A stretch of DNA of 64,000 nt from Pseudoponticoccus marisrubri. GTDB lineage: Bacteria > Pseudomonadota > Alphaproteobacteria > Rhodobacterales > Rhodobacteraceae. How positions within the stretch are numbered: position 1 is the first letter of the stretch; every line of letters starts with the position of its first letter. The stretch spans positions 372,001-436,000 of the forward strand of contig NZ_LPXO01000002.1 of the NCBI RefSeq assembly GCF_001482405.1, written 5' to 3'. A program made the translations under genes and the position numbers. Positions 41,679 through 50,297 of the stretch are shown piece after piece. The notes below the pieces were generated by a model. The model was not told the origin of the DNA. It saw only the letters and a list, made by a program, of their open reading frames with translations, and made no database searches.

Positions 41679-43956
41679 CCCGGTTCAGCATCGCCCAGAC
41701 CCGGCCGGGCGTAAAGGGCATGTCCACCTGCCGCAGCCCGCGATCCCACAGCGCGTCCTGCACCGCGTTGGTCACAGCGGCCAGCGCGCCCACCGTGCCG
41801 GCCTCGCCGCAACCCTTCATCCCCATCGGGTTCGCCGTCGAGGGGACCGGCTCGGTCTCGAAACCGATCATCGGCATGTCATAGGCCCGCGGCATTGCGT
41901 AATCCATGAAGGTCGCGGTCAGAAGCTGGCCCTCCTCGTCATAGACGACCCGTTCGGTCAGCGCCTGGCCCAAGCCCTGGGCCACGCCGCCATGCACCTG
42001 CCCCTCGGCCAGCATCGGGTTGATGAGATTGCCGAAATCGTCGACCACCATGTAGCGATCGCAGACCGTCTCGCCGGTTTCGGGGTCGATCTCGACCTCG
42101 GCCACGTGGCAGCCATTGGGATAGGAGCGCCCGGGCAGCCGGGCCGAGGTCTGCCAGACCAGCAGGTCGCTGCGCCCCTTCTCGCGGGCCATCTGCGCCA
42201 CTTCCAGCATGGTGGGCGCCTCGTTCGACCCCTCGATGCGGAACTGCTCGTCGTCGAAGCTGACATCGGCCGGATCGCCGCCCAGCTCGTCGGCGAGGAA
42301 GGCGCCAAACCCCTCGACCATCATCGCCACGGCCGAAAGCGTGGCATTGGCCTGCGTGGTGACCGAGCGCGAGCCGCCCGTGCCGCCACCCTTGGCGATC
42401 AGGTCGCTGTCGCCCTGGATCACCTCGATCCGCTCGGCCGGGATGCCGCTCTGGTCGGCGAGGAACTGGCGGAACACGGTCTCGTGCCCCTGCCCGTTCG
42501 ACTGTGTGCCGACATAGATCAGCGCGCCGCCCTCCTCGGTGAACTCCACCTTCACGTCCTCGTCGGGCGAGCCCAGGATCGATTCGATGTAATAGCAGAG
42601 CCCCACGCCGCGCAGCTTGCCTGTCGCCTCCGAGGCTGCGCGCCGCGCGGCAAAGCCCGACAGGTCCGAAGCGCGCGCGGCATGGTCCAGCACGCGGGCG
42701 AAATCGCCCACGTCATAAGTCTCGCCCGAGGGGGTCTTGTAGGGGAACTGGTCGGGCTTGATGAAGTTGATGCGCCGCAGCTCCAGCGGGTCGATCTCCA
42801 GCTCGCGCGCGGCACGGTCCATGACGCGTTCCAGCACGTAGATCGCCTCGGGCCGGCCGGCCCCGCGATAGGCATCCACCTGCACCGTGTTGGTGAAGAA
42901 GCCCTGCCCGCGCTGCCAGACCACGGGGATGTCATAGACCCCGGTCAGCACGCGCGAGAACAGGAAGCTCTGGATCATCTGCCCGAAATTCGAGTTGTAG
43001 GCGCCCAGGTTGCTGCGCGTATGCGTGCGATAGGCGGTGATGCGGTTGTCGGCGTCGAAGGCCAGCTCGGCCAGCGTGACAAGGTCGCGCCCGCCATTGT
43101 CCGACAGCATCGCCTCGGTCCGGTCCGACATCCAGCGCACCGGGCGGCCCAGAGCGCGGGCCGCAAAGGGGATGAAGAAATACTCCGGATAGGGCATGCC
43201 CTTCATGCCGAAGCCGCCGCCCACATCGGGGTTGGTCACGCGCACCTGCTCGGCCGGCAGGTCGAAGGCGCGCACCAGCTCGGATTTCATGCCCCAGACG
43301 CCCTGCCCGTTCACCGACAGGTGCATCTTGCTGCCATCCCATTCGGCAAAGCAGCCGCGCGGCTCCATCGAGTTCACGATGATGCGGTTGTCCCCGATCT
43401 CGAGGCTGACGGTCCGGGCGGCGGCGTCAAAAGCCGCCTGCGTGGCATCCTCGTCGCCCAGCCCGTAATCATAGGCGCGGTTGTCCGGCGCCTCGTCGTG
43501 GATGGTGGGCCCGCCCGGCTCCAGCCCGAGGCTGACCGGCAGTTCGTCATAGTCGAACTCGATCAGCTCGGCCGCGTCGCGGGCCTGTTGCAGGGTCTCG
43601 GCCACCACGACCGCCACCGCCTCGCCCACGAAACGCACGCGCCCTTCGGCCAGCACGGGCCGCTTGGGCGCCGCCCCCTTGGTGCCGTCGATATTGGGCG
43701 CGGGCGTGGCGCTCATCCCGGTGTCGAGCCCGCCATCCAGCAGGTCCTGCGAGGTCAGCACCAGATGCACGCCCTCCGCGCCGCGCGCCTCGGAGACATC
43801 CAGCGAGGTGATCTCGGCATGTGCCACGGGCGAGCGGAAGACAAAGGCGTGCAATGCGTTTTCCGGTGCGATATCATCGACGTAGCGCCCGTGCCCGGTC
43901 AGGAACCGCTCGTCCTCCACGCGCTTGACCGACTGGCTCTTGCCGAACTTTTCCAT
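41656..43956 (-). CDS. Form II CoxL-like molybdenum hydroxylase large subunit
   Basis: 766-residue molybdopterin-binding subunit of the xanthine dehydrogenase/CO dehydrogenase family. The active-site loop AYRGAGRPEA (about residues 357–366) is the form II type; true aerobic CO dehydrogenases have AYxCSFR. The catalytic Glu is kept in GCGEAGTVGAL near 715, and Moco-binding GGGFGMKG and GQSNGQGHE-like stretches (TQSNGQGHETVFRQFLA) are present. The medium (FAD) and small (2Fe-2S) subunits are not adjacent, so it is an orphan here or its partners lie elsewhere. Substrate unknown, probably an aldehyde or N-heterocycle. The ATG at 43956 is preceded by GGGAGACACAGC. Confidence 0.88.
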   Translation of the reverse strand: MEKFGKSQSVKRVEDERFLTGHGRYVDDIAPENALHAFVFRSPVAHAEITSLDVSEARGAEGVHLVLTSQDLLDGGLDTGMSATPAPNIDGTKGAAPKRPVLAEGRVRFVGEAVAVVVAETLQQARDAAELIEFDYDELPVSLGLEPGGPTIHDEAPDNRAYDYGLGDEDATQAAFDAAARTVSLEIGDNRIIVNSMEPRGCFAEWDGSKMHLSVNGQGVWGMKSELVRAFDLPAEQVRVTNPDVGGGFGMKGMPYPEYFFIPFAARALGRPVRWMSDRTEAMLSDNGGRDLVTLAELAFDADNRITAYRTHTRSNLGAYNSNFGQMIQSFLFSRVLTGVYDIPVVWQRGQGFFTNTVQVDAYRGAGRPEAIYVLERVMDRAARELEIDPLELRRINFIKPDQFPYKTPSGETYDVGDFARVLDHAARASDLSGFAARRAASEATGKLRGVGLCYYIESILGSPDEDVKVEFTEEGGALIYVGTQSNGQGHETVFRQFLADQSGIPAERIEVIQGDSDLIAKGGGTGGSRSVTTQANATLSAVAMMVEGFGAFLADELGGDPADVSFDDEQFRIEGSNEAPTMLEVAQMAREKGRSDLLVWQTSARLPGRSYPNGCHVAEVEIDPETGETVCDRYMVVDDFGNLINPMLAEGQVHGGVAQGLGQALTERVVYDEEGQLLTATFMDYAMPRAYDMPMIGFETEPVPSTANPMGMKGCGEAGTVGALAAVTNAVQDALWDRGLRQVDMPFTPGRVWAMLNRDEQIAAE

Positions 43957-44029
43957 GCTGTGTCTCCCGCGTTCCCGTTTGCGGCGGACTGTAGCGGCCA
44001 TGCGCCCAGTGTCCAGTCCGCCCGCCCGA

Positions 44030-45148
44030 TCACCGCAGAACTGTCACGATCCGCCTTGCGCCATAGCCGTTGAACGAGGTCGAAAGCGCCGCGGCATAGG
44101 CGCCGGAGGCCGCAAACAGCAGGTAATCCCCCTCGGCCAGCGAAGCCGGCAGCGCCACGCGGTCCGACAGCCGGTCGAGGCTGTCGCAGGTCGGCCCGAA
44201 CACGGTCATCGGCTGGACGGGACCGCCCCGCGCCTGCCCGTCGGGTGCCAGCACCGTGATGCGCGAGGCGGGGCCCAGGTCGCGCCACTCGCTCAGCCCG
44301 CCATAGATGCCGTCATTGAGGAACACTGCCCCGTCGCCGGCCGCGCGAACCCGCAGCGCGAGGGTAAAGGCCTCGGCCACGAGGCCCCGGCCCGGCTCGC
44401 AGACCAGCGGCGGGACCGGGTCGAAAGCGGCGCGCGCCGCGGCGCGGATCGTGTCGAAGATGCGCGACAGGTCGGGCGCCGTGCCATGGCGATGCGCCGG
44501 GAAGCCGCCACCCACGTTCAGCGACACCAGCGTGACACCCGCCTGCCCGGCCAGCCCGGCGGCGGCCGCGATGTAGCTGGCCCAGGCGGCCGGATCCTCG
44601 CATTGCGTGCCGGGGTGGAAGGTGATCGCCGGAAACCCGCCCCGCGCTGCCACCGCGCGCAGCAGCGCCACGGTCAGCTCGGGCGGCGCCCCGAACTTGG
44701 AGCCGAAATCATAGACCGCGCCCTTGACCGGCAGGGCCAGGCGCACGGCGATCTCGCACCCTGTGATGTCACCCAGCTTGTCCAGCTCGCCCATGCGATC
44801 CACCGACCACGAGGCGACGCCACGCCGGCGCGCCTCGGCGATCTCGGCCGCGCTGCGCACCGGGTTGTGATAGTTCAGCCGGGCCCGCGGCGCGCGGCCC
44901 TGCACCAGCGCCATCTCGGCCGGCGAGGCGACGTCGAACCCGTCGAGCCCGGCCCCGATCAGCGTGTCCAGCACCAACGGGTCCGGGTTGGCCTTGACCG
45001 CATAGGTCACCTGCCCGGGAAAGCCCTGCAGGAACGCCTCGGCCGTGGCGCGCAGCCGCGCGGGCGAGAAGAAATAGACCGGCTCGTCCGGGCGCATCCG
45101 CGCCAGCCAGGCTACGGGATCGTCGGAGAAACTGCTGTCGAATGGCAT
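44030..45148 (-). CDS. Ornithine/lysine-decarboxylase-family PLP enzyme (fold III)
   Basis: 372-residue alanine-racemase-fold decarboxylase. PLP lysine Lys-52 (VTYAVKANPDP), the phosphate-binding GGGFPAH and EPGRGLVAEA, and Cys-321 in FGPTCDSLD, the catalytic loop of eukaryotic-type ornithine decarboxylases, are all present. It most likely makes putrescine or cadaverine; a carboxynorspermidine- or diaminopimelate-type activity is less likely given CDSLD. A divergent Lrp/AsnC gene 111 bp away is the probable regulator. Confidence 0.9.
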   Translation of the reverse strand: MPFDSSFSDDPVAWLARMRPDEPVYFFSPARLRATAEAFLQGFPGQVTYAVKANPDPLVLDTLIGAGLDGFDVASPAEMALVQGRAPRARLNYHNPVRSAAEIAEARRRGVASWSVDRMGELDKLGDITGCEIAVRLALPVKGAVYDFGSKFGAPPELTVALLRAVAARGGFPAITFHPGTQCEDPAAWASYIAAAAGLAGQAGVTLVSLNVGGGFPAHRHGTAPDLSRIFDTIRAAARAAFDPVPPLVCEPGRGLVAEAFTLALRVRAAGDGAVFLNDGIYGGLSEWRDLGPASRITVLAPDGQARGGPVQPMTVFGPTCDSLDRLSDRVALPASLAEGDYLLFAASGAYAAALSTSFNGYGARRIVTVLR

Positions 45149-45259
45149 GGGGTCTGTCCTCGCGCGTGTTTTCGCCGATCCTGCCGGCGCGTCCGGACGA
45201 TTTCACTAGGCAGATCGCGCAGTGCGAGTCATGCTTTCCGTCACCTTGACGAGGATATC

Positions 45260-45694
45260 ATGCAGATTGACGAGACCGACCGCGCGCTGATCGCGCTCCT
45301 GTCCGAGAATGCCCGCCTGCCGGTGACCGATCTGGCCCGGCGGCTGGGCATCGCGCGCACCACGGTGCAGGCGCGGATCGACCGGCTGGTCGACCGCGGC
45401 GTGATCGCCGGGTTCACGCTGCGCCGCGGCCCCGGGCTGCGCCCCGCGATGCGCGCCACGGTGCTGATCGCGGTGGAGCCACGGGCCACGCCCGGCGTGC
45501 TGGACCGGCTGAAAGCGCTGAGCGAGGTCGAGGCGGTGCACACCACGTCCGGCCGGTTCGACCTGATCGCCACGCTGGGCGCGGACACGACCGAACAGCT
45601 GGACCGCGCGCTCGACCAGATCGGCGCGGCCAAGGGGGTGCAGCGGTCGGAAAGCCTGATCCACTTGAGCACCCGGATCGACCGGGGCGCCTGA
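45260..45694 (+). CDS. Lrp/AsnC-family regulator, probable regulator of the decarboxylase
   Basis: 144-residue regulator: HTH IDETDRALIALLSENARLPV to RRLGIARTTVQARIDRLVDRG (about residues 3–48), then a RAM domain (VEAVHTTSGRFDLIATLGAD). GAGGATATC is upstream of the ATG. It is divergent from the decarboxylase gene, so amino-acid-responsive control of polyamine synthesis is the likely role; this is inference from layout. Confidence 0.9.
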   Translation: MQIDETDRALIALLSENARLPVTDLARRLGIARTTVQARIDRLVDRGVIAGFTLRRGPGLRPAMRATVLIAVEPRATPGVLDRLKALSEVEAVHTTSGRFDLIATLGADTTEQLDRALDQIGAAKGVQRSESLIHLSTRIDRGA

Positions 45695-45743
45695 CCGGCC
45701 GACCACGGGCATGACACCCGCACACGCGCCCCCGGGCGCCACG

Positions 45744-45799
45744 CGCGCCTTTCGGGGGCGGCGGGGGTGGGTGGGCGGGAGCTGCCCCCGAAAGGCGCG
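45744..45799. terminator. 16-bp GC hairpin with a four-G-tract loop, directly after the yciB stop
   Basis: CGCGCCTTTCGGGGGC (45744–45759) pairs perfectly with 45784–45799. The 24-nt loop on the plus strand contains GGGGGTGGGTGGGCGGG, a canonical G-quadruplex pattern with 1-nt linkers. It lies between the convergent Lrp-type gene and yciB, with the stem ending exactly where the yciB stop codon begins (45800). The G-rich strand is the template strand for yciB. Termination function is inferred. Confidence 0.6.
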
Positions 45800-46399
45800 T
45801 CAGCCCTCCTCGTCCAGCGCGTAGCGCTTGAACAGTCCGCCCTGGAAGATGAAGAAGACGAAGATCGACGCGGTCAGCCCGAAAGTCTTGAAATAGACCC
45901 AGGCCTCGGTGCTCATCGTGCGCCAGATCACCTCGTTCAGCAGCGCCAGTCCGAAGAAGAACAGCATGATGCGCCGCGTCAGGATCATCCAGCCCTCGTC
46001 CTGCAGCGGCATCAGCCCTTCCATCACCGCCTGCAGCCAGCTTTCGCCGCGCAACAGCCCGATTCCCAGCGCCGTCCCGAACAGCAGGTAGATCAGCGTG
46101 GGCTTGAGCTTGAAGAACCGCTCGTCGTTCAGCCAGACGCTGAGACCCCCGAAGACCACGATCAGCACCGCGGTGACGATCTGCATCCGGCTAAGATGCC
46201 CGGTCAGCTTCCACAGCGCGGCCATGCAGACCAGGAAGACCGGGATGAACCCGGCGGTGACCACGATGAACCCGTCATAGGCCGTGCCGCCGAGGATGAA
46301 GACCTCGTCCTTCAGCCAGAGATAGGCCACGAAGAAGGCCAGGATCGGGCCGAATTCCAGCGCCGATTTCAGCATCGGGTTGATCTGCGGTCTGTCCAC
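45800..46399 (-). CDS. yciB: YciB/septation protein A family inner-membrane protein
   Basis: 199-residue protein with five or six TM helices. The family signature is clear: MLKSALEFGPILAFFVAYLW, RMQIVTAVLIVVFGGLSVWL, LNDERFFKLKPTLIYLLFG, WLNEVIW-like LALLNEVIWRTMSTEAWVYF. YciB (IspZ) is linked to envelope maintenance and septation. The GTG at 46399 with GGGAG eight bases upstream is chosen; the ATG at 46375 is an alternative. It is downstream of the EamA transporter gene on the same strand, 41 bp apart. Confidence 0.9.
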   Translation of the reverse strand: MDRPQINPMLKSALEFGPILAFFVAYLWLKDEVFILGGTAYDGFIVVTAGFIPVFLVCMAALWKLTGHLSRMQIVTAVLIVVFGGLSVWLNDERFFKLKPTLIYLLFGTALGIGLLRGESWLQAVMEGLMPLQDEGWMILTRRIMLFFFGLALLNEVIWRTMSTEAWVYFKTFGLTASIFVFFIFQGGLFKRYALDEEG

Positions 46400-46440
46400 G
46401 TCGCGCGCTCCCTGTTGCGTGTTCCGTCCAGATAGGCGTT

Positions 46441-47343
46441 TCACCCGCCAAGCTCAACGATCACCGCACCCGCCGCGATCAGGCTCATCAGTGCGATGCG
46501 CCGCGGCCCCACCGTCTCGCGCAGGACCAGCCAGCCGATCAGCGCGGCGAAGACGGTCGAGGTCTCGCGCAGCACCGCCGCCTCGCCCACCTGGTCGAGC
46601 CGCGTGGCCAGCATGATCGCACCGAAGCTGAAAAAGGCCACCAGCCCGCCTGCAAAGCCGCGCAGCAGAAGCGGCCCCGGCGCCGGGCGCGCGGCCATGG
46701 CGCGCCAACGCAGCGCCGCAATGACCGGGAACAGCAGCCCGTCGACGAAGAAGAACCACGCGAGAAAGGTGAACGGATCGGCGGTCGCGCGGATGCCATA
46801 GGCGTCATAGGTCGTGTAGAACGCCACGAAGAGCCCGGTGGCCACGGCAAAGCCCAGCGCCGCCGGCAGCGTCTCGCGCGCGGTCTGCAGAAAGACCAGG
46901 TTGTAGAGTGCCAGCCCGAAGATGCCCGCCAGCAGCACGCCCACGCCCATCCATTGCACCGGCGTGAAGACCTCGCCAAAGACCAGCCCCGCGCCGATCA
47001 CCGCGAAAAGCGGCCCGGTCCCGCGCACCACGGGGTAGACCACCGTGTAGGCGCCCCGCGTATAGGCATAGGCCTGCAACACCTTGTAGATGCTGTGGAT
47101 GACGAAGGCCCCGGCAAAGATCGCCCACATGTGCGGCTCGGGCCAGGGCACCACGAACAGGGCAAAGGGCATGGCCATCAGCCCGTACATCCCGTCGATC
47201 GCGCCGCGCGACAGCCACGGATCGTGCCGCCCCTTCTGCAGCGCGCCGAAGACCGCGTGCAGCACCGCGGCCAGCAGCGCCAGCCACATGGCCAGCACAT
47301 GGCCCGCCGGCGTGCCCTCCAGCCCGATCAGCCAGTCGCTCAT
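46441..47343 (-). CDS. EamA/DMT-family transporter
   Basis: 300-residue membrane protein with about ten TM helices in two EamA repeats (AMWLALLAAVLHAVFGALQK … GVGVLLAGIFGLALYNLVFL, and ALGFAVATGLFVAFYTTYDA … LMSLIAAGAVIVELGG). The ATG at 47343 (MSDWLIGLEG) is used, since the longer reading lacks a ribosome site. Substrate unknown; DMT transporters usually export metabolites. It is divergent from the MgtC gene and upstream of yciB. Confidence 0.87.
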   Translation of the reverse strand: MSDWLIGLEGTPAGHVLAMWLALLAAVLHAVFGALQKGRHDPWLSRGAIDGMYGLMAMPFALFVVPWPEPHMWAIFAGAFVIHSIYKVLQAYAYTRGAYTVVYPVVRGTGPLFAVIGAGLVFGEVFTPVQWMGVGVLLAGIFGLALYNLVFLQTARETLPAALGFAVATGLFVAFYTTYDAYGIRATADPFTFLAWFFFVDGLLFPVIAALRWRAMAARPAPGPLLLRGFAGGLVAFFSFGAIMLATRLDQVGEAAVLRETSTVFAALIGWLVLRETVGPRRIALMSLIAAGAVIVELGG

Positions 47344-47429
47344 GCTGCGGCGCCCCCGGAACAGGGGGCCGGCCGGGGCGTTGGACACGAAACCGTGACA
47401 GATCGCGCAGCCAGGAAAGGGACAGCCCC

Positions 47430-47912
47430 ATGTGGACCACCATCGCCGACGAATTGACCGGCAGCTTCTCCGCCGTCCCGGCCAGCATCGCCTTTGCCCG
47501 CGTCGTGGCCGCCTCTGGCCTCGCGGCGGTGATCGGGTTGGAGCGCGAGCTTAAGCACAAGCCCGCCGGGCTGCGCACGCATATCCTGGTCGCCGTGGCG
47601 GCCTGTCTCTTCGTCATCATCGGACGGGAGCTCGCCGCAATGGATTTCGGCGAGAACGAACAGCGCAACGATCCCCTGCGCATGATCGAGGCGGTGACCG
47701 CCGGGGTGGCCTTCCTTGCGGCCGGGCTGATCTTCACCGCCGGGGGCGAGGTCAAGAACGTGACCACCGGCGCTTCGCTCTGGCTGGCGGGCGCCGTGGG
47801 GCTGGGCTGCGGGGCGGGCCAGATGCCGCTGGCGGCGCTGACCACGGCTGTGGTTGTCTCGGTCCTGCTGCTGTTGCGGCAGCTGGAACGCCTGATGGGC
47901 ACCGATGACTAG
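47430..47912 (+). CDS. MgtC/SapB-family membrane protein
   Basis: 160-residue protein with about four TM helices, matching the conserved N-terminal half of MgtC: AASGLAAVIGLERELKHKPA, GLRTHILVAVAACLFVIIG, and VTAGVAFLAAGLIFTAGGEV. The C-terminal soluble domain of classical MgtC is missing, which is common in this subfamily. Role in membrane/ATPase regulation or metal homeostasis is not established for these short forms. It is convergent with ftsY. Confidence 0.88.
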   Translation: MWTTIADELTGSFSAVPASIAFARVVAASGLAAVIGLERELKHKPAGLRTHILVAVAACLFVIIGRELAAMDFGENEQRNDPLRMIEAVTAGVAFLAAGLIFTAGGEVKNVTTGASLWLAGAVGLGCGAGQMPLAALTTAVVVSVLLLLRQLERLMGTDD

Positions 47913-47932
47913 GCCCGCGTGACGGGCCCCAC

Positions 47933-49204
47933 TCACCCCTTGTCCAGCCCGGTCAGCGCGGCGGCGAAGTCCTCTGGATCGAAGGGCGCCAGGTCGTCGA
48001 TCTGCTCGCCCACCCCGATGGCATGGATCGGCAGGCCGAACTTGTCGGCCAGCGCCACCAGCACGCCGCCCTTCGCCGTGCCGTCCAGCTTGGTCATCAC
48101 AAGGCCCGAGACATCGGCCAGTTTGCGGAAGGTCTCGACCTGGTTGAGCGCGTTCTGCCCGGTCGTCGCGTCCAGCACCAGCAGCGTGTTGTGCGGCGCG
48201 TCGGGGTCCTTCTTGCGGATCACGCGGACGATCTTGGCCAGCTCCTCCATCAGGTCGGCGCGGTTCTGCAACCGCCCGGCCGTGTCGATCATCAGCAGGT
48301 CCGCGCCATCGGCCTGTGCCTTGGCCAGCGCGTCGAAGGCCAGGCTGGCGGGATCGCTGCCCTGCGCGGCCGTCAGCACCGGCACGCCGGCCCGGTCGCC
48401 CCAGACCTGCAGCTGTTCGACGGCGGCGGCGCGGAACGTGTCGCCCGCGGCGATCACAACCGATTTGCCGGCGGCGCGGAACTGGCTGGCCAGCTTGCCG
48501 ATCGTCGTGGTCTTGCCCGAGCCGTTCACCCCCACGACCAGCACCACCTGCGGCTTTTTCGGGTAGAGCGGCAGCGGGCGCGCGACGGGCTCCATGATGC
48601 GGGCGATCTCCTGCGCGAGCAGCGCCTTGATCTCGTCCACCGAGAGCCGCTTGCCGAAGCGCCCCTCCGCGATATTGGCAGTGACGCGCAAGGCCGTGTC
48701 GACGCCCATGTCCGAGGCGATGAGCAGCTCTTCGAGGCTCTCCAGCATGTCGTCATCCAGCTCGCGCCGCATGACCGCCTGCCCGCCTCCGCGCCCCAAA
48801 AGACGCCCGAAGAGCCCGCCACGCGCGGCCGGTGCCGCCGGCGCCTCTTCCATCGCGGGCATGTCGAGCGGCTTTGGCCCTTCGGGCGCGGGATCGGGTT
48901 CGGGGGCCGGGTCGGTTTCCGGCTCGGGCTCTGCTTTCTGGGCTGGTTCAGGCTCCGCTTTCGGGTCCGGCTCGGCCTTCGGTGCCGGCTCCGGCTCTGT
49001 CTCGGGCGCCGGGGCAGACTCGGGCTTCGCCGCCGGCGCCGGCTCGGGCTGCGCCGCCCGGTCGGGCCGGGCGTCGGCAGCGGGCTCGACGGGCGCCTCG
49101 CCCGGCTCCTCGGTGCCGCCATCCTGCACGATCGCGTCCAGCCCCTCGTCCAGCTTGGAGGAGGACTTGAAGAGCCGGTTCTTGAGTTTGCCGAAAAAGG
49201 ACAT
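47933..49204 (-). CDS. ftsY: Signal recognition particle receptor FtsY
   Basis: 423-residue SRP receptor GTPase for cotranslational membrane targeting. MSFFGKLKNRLFKSSSKLDE is a membrane-binding amphipathic start; residues 33–115 are an acidic Pro/Glu/Ala repeat region; the N domain is LDDDMLESLEELLIASDMGV; G domain motifs GVNGSGKTTTIGKLA (about 224–238), DTAGRLQNRADLM and TKLDGTAKGG are complete. The Pro/Glu repeats (EPEPAPKAEP, EPEPAQKAEP) are DNA-level repeats that could slip. It is divergent from the lytic transglycosylase gene, 102 bp apart. Confidence 0.96.
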   Translation of the reverse strand: MSFFGKLKNRLFKSSSKLDEGLDAIVQDGGTEEPGEAPVEPAADARPDRAAQPEPAPAAKPESAPAPETEPEPAPKAEPDPKAEPEPAQKAEPEPETDPAPEPDPAPEGPKPLDMPAMEEAPAAPAARGGLFGRLLGRGGGQAVMRRELDDDMLESLEELLIASDMGVDTALRVTANIAEGRFGKRLSVDEIKALLAQEIARIMEPVARPLPLYPKKPQVVLVVGVNGSGKTTTIGKLASQFRAAGKSVVIAAGDTFRAAAVEQLQVWGDRAGVPVLTAAQGSDPASLAFDALAKAQADGADLLMIDTAGRLQNRADLMEELAKIVRVIRKKDPDAPHNTLLVLDATTGQNALNQVETFRKLADVSGLVMTKLDGTAKGGVLVALADKFGLPIHAIGVGEQIDDLAPFDPEDFAAALTGLDKG

Positions 49205-49306
49205 GAGGGCCGCCTGACAGTCAAAGTTTCCTTCACCTAATATGAGGCGCAACTTAATAAAAGTGTGAGTTGACCTGGCTGCCACTGCCCGCCTTAAGCT
49301 GAGACC

Positions 49307-50209
49307 ATGAGATTGCGCCTGCTGATTGCCCTGTGCCTGTTTCCCTTGTCCGCCGCCGCGGGCCCCGAGGACGAGCCGGGCACCATGTGCTCGCCGGGCG
49401 CCTTCGGGCAGGTGCAATGCATTCGGCCCAGCCATTTCGTGCATGACACCTGCCAGGCGATCGAGGCCTTTGCCGGCACGCACGGGCTGGATCCGGGCTT
49501 CTTCGCGCGGCTGATCTGGCAGGAGAGCCGGTTCGACCCCAATGCGCTCAGCCATGCCAACGCGCAGGGAATCGCGCAGTTCATCCCCTCCACGGCAAAG
49601 CTGCGCGGGCTGATCGACCCCTACAACCCCGCCGAGGCGCTGGAATACTCGGCCGAGTACCTGGGCGAGCTGTCGCGGCGCTACGGCAATCACGGGCTGG
49701 CCGCGGTGGCCTATAATGGTGGCGAACGGCGCGCCGACGGGTTGGTCGCGCGGTCGCGCGGGCTGGCGCGGGAGACGATCAACTACGTCAAGATCATCAC
49801 CGGGCTGCCCGCCGAGACATGGCGCGACGCCCCGCCCGAGGATCACGACTATCGCCTGCAGAAGGACAAGCCCTTCGCTCAGGCCTGTCACGAGCTGGCC
49901 CGCAACCGCCGCCTGACCGCCTACCCGCCGCCCGAACCGCCCGAGCCGGTGCTGAAGAAATGGGGCGTGCAGGTCGCCTTCGGCACCAGCCGCGACCGTG
50001 CCATGGCGCAGTATCGCGACCGCGTGCGCAGCTGTTCGCGGCTGACCAACAGCGAAGAGCCCGACATGATCTGGCAGAAGAGCCGCGCCAGCCCGCGCGG
50101 CGGGTATTTCATGGCCCGCATCGGACGCGATACGCGGGACGCGGCTTGGGATTTCTGCCGTCGGTTGAAATCCAGCGGCTGCATCTGCGCGGTCTACAAG
50201 AACTACTGA
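49307..50209 (+). CDS. Lytic transglycosylase with SPOR-like C-terminus
   Basis: 300-residue exported peptidoglycan-cleaving enzyme. Signal peptide MRLRLLIALCLFPLSAAA; SLT domain with catalytic Glu-73 (ARLIWQESRFDPNALS), SHANAQGIAQFIPSTA, and AAVAYNGGERRADG. The C-terminal ~80 residues (KWGVQVAFGTSRDRAMAQYR, YFMARIGRDTRDAAWDFCRR) look like a SPOR peptidoglycan-binding repeat with three Cys. It is divergent from ftsY. Confidence 0.9.
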   Translation: MRLRLLIALCLFPLSAAAGPEDEPGTMCSPGAFGQVQCIRPSHFVHDTCQAIEAFAGTHGLDPGFFARLIWQESRFDPNALSHANAQGIAQFIPSTAKLRGLIDPYNPAEALEYSAEYLGELSRRYGNHGLAAVAYNGGERRADGLVARSRGLARETINYVKIITGLPAETWRDAPPEDHDYRLQKDKPFAQACHELARNRRLTAYPPPEPPEPVLKKWGVQVAFGTSRDRAMAQYRDRVRSCSRLTNSEEPDMIWQKSRASPRGGYFMARIGRDTRDAAWDFCRRLKSSGCICAVYKNY

Positions 50210-50297
50210 CGCGGCCTGCCCCGGGATTGCCACGGTTTTGCCTGACAGGGTGCATGGCGACCGGCTATGGCAGAGCATTACCGGGATGAGGCCGCGG

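Noticed and set aside
41656-43956. True aerobic CO dehydrogenase large subunit
   Set aside because: The active-site loop is AYRGAGR, not AYxCSFR, and the other subunits are missing.
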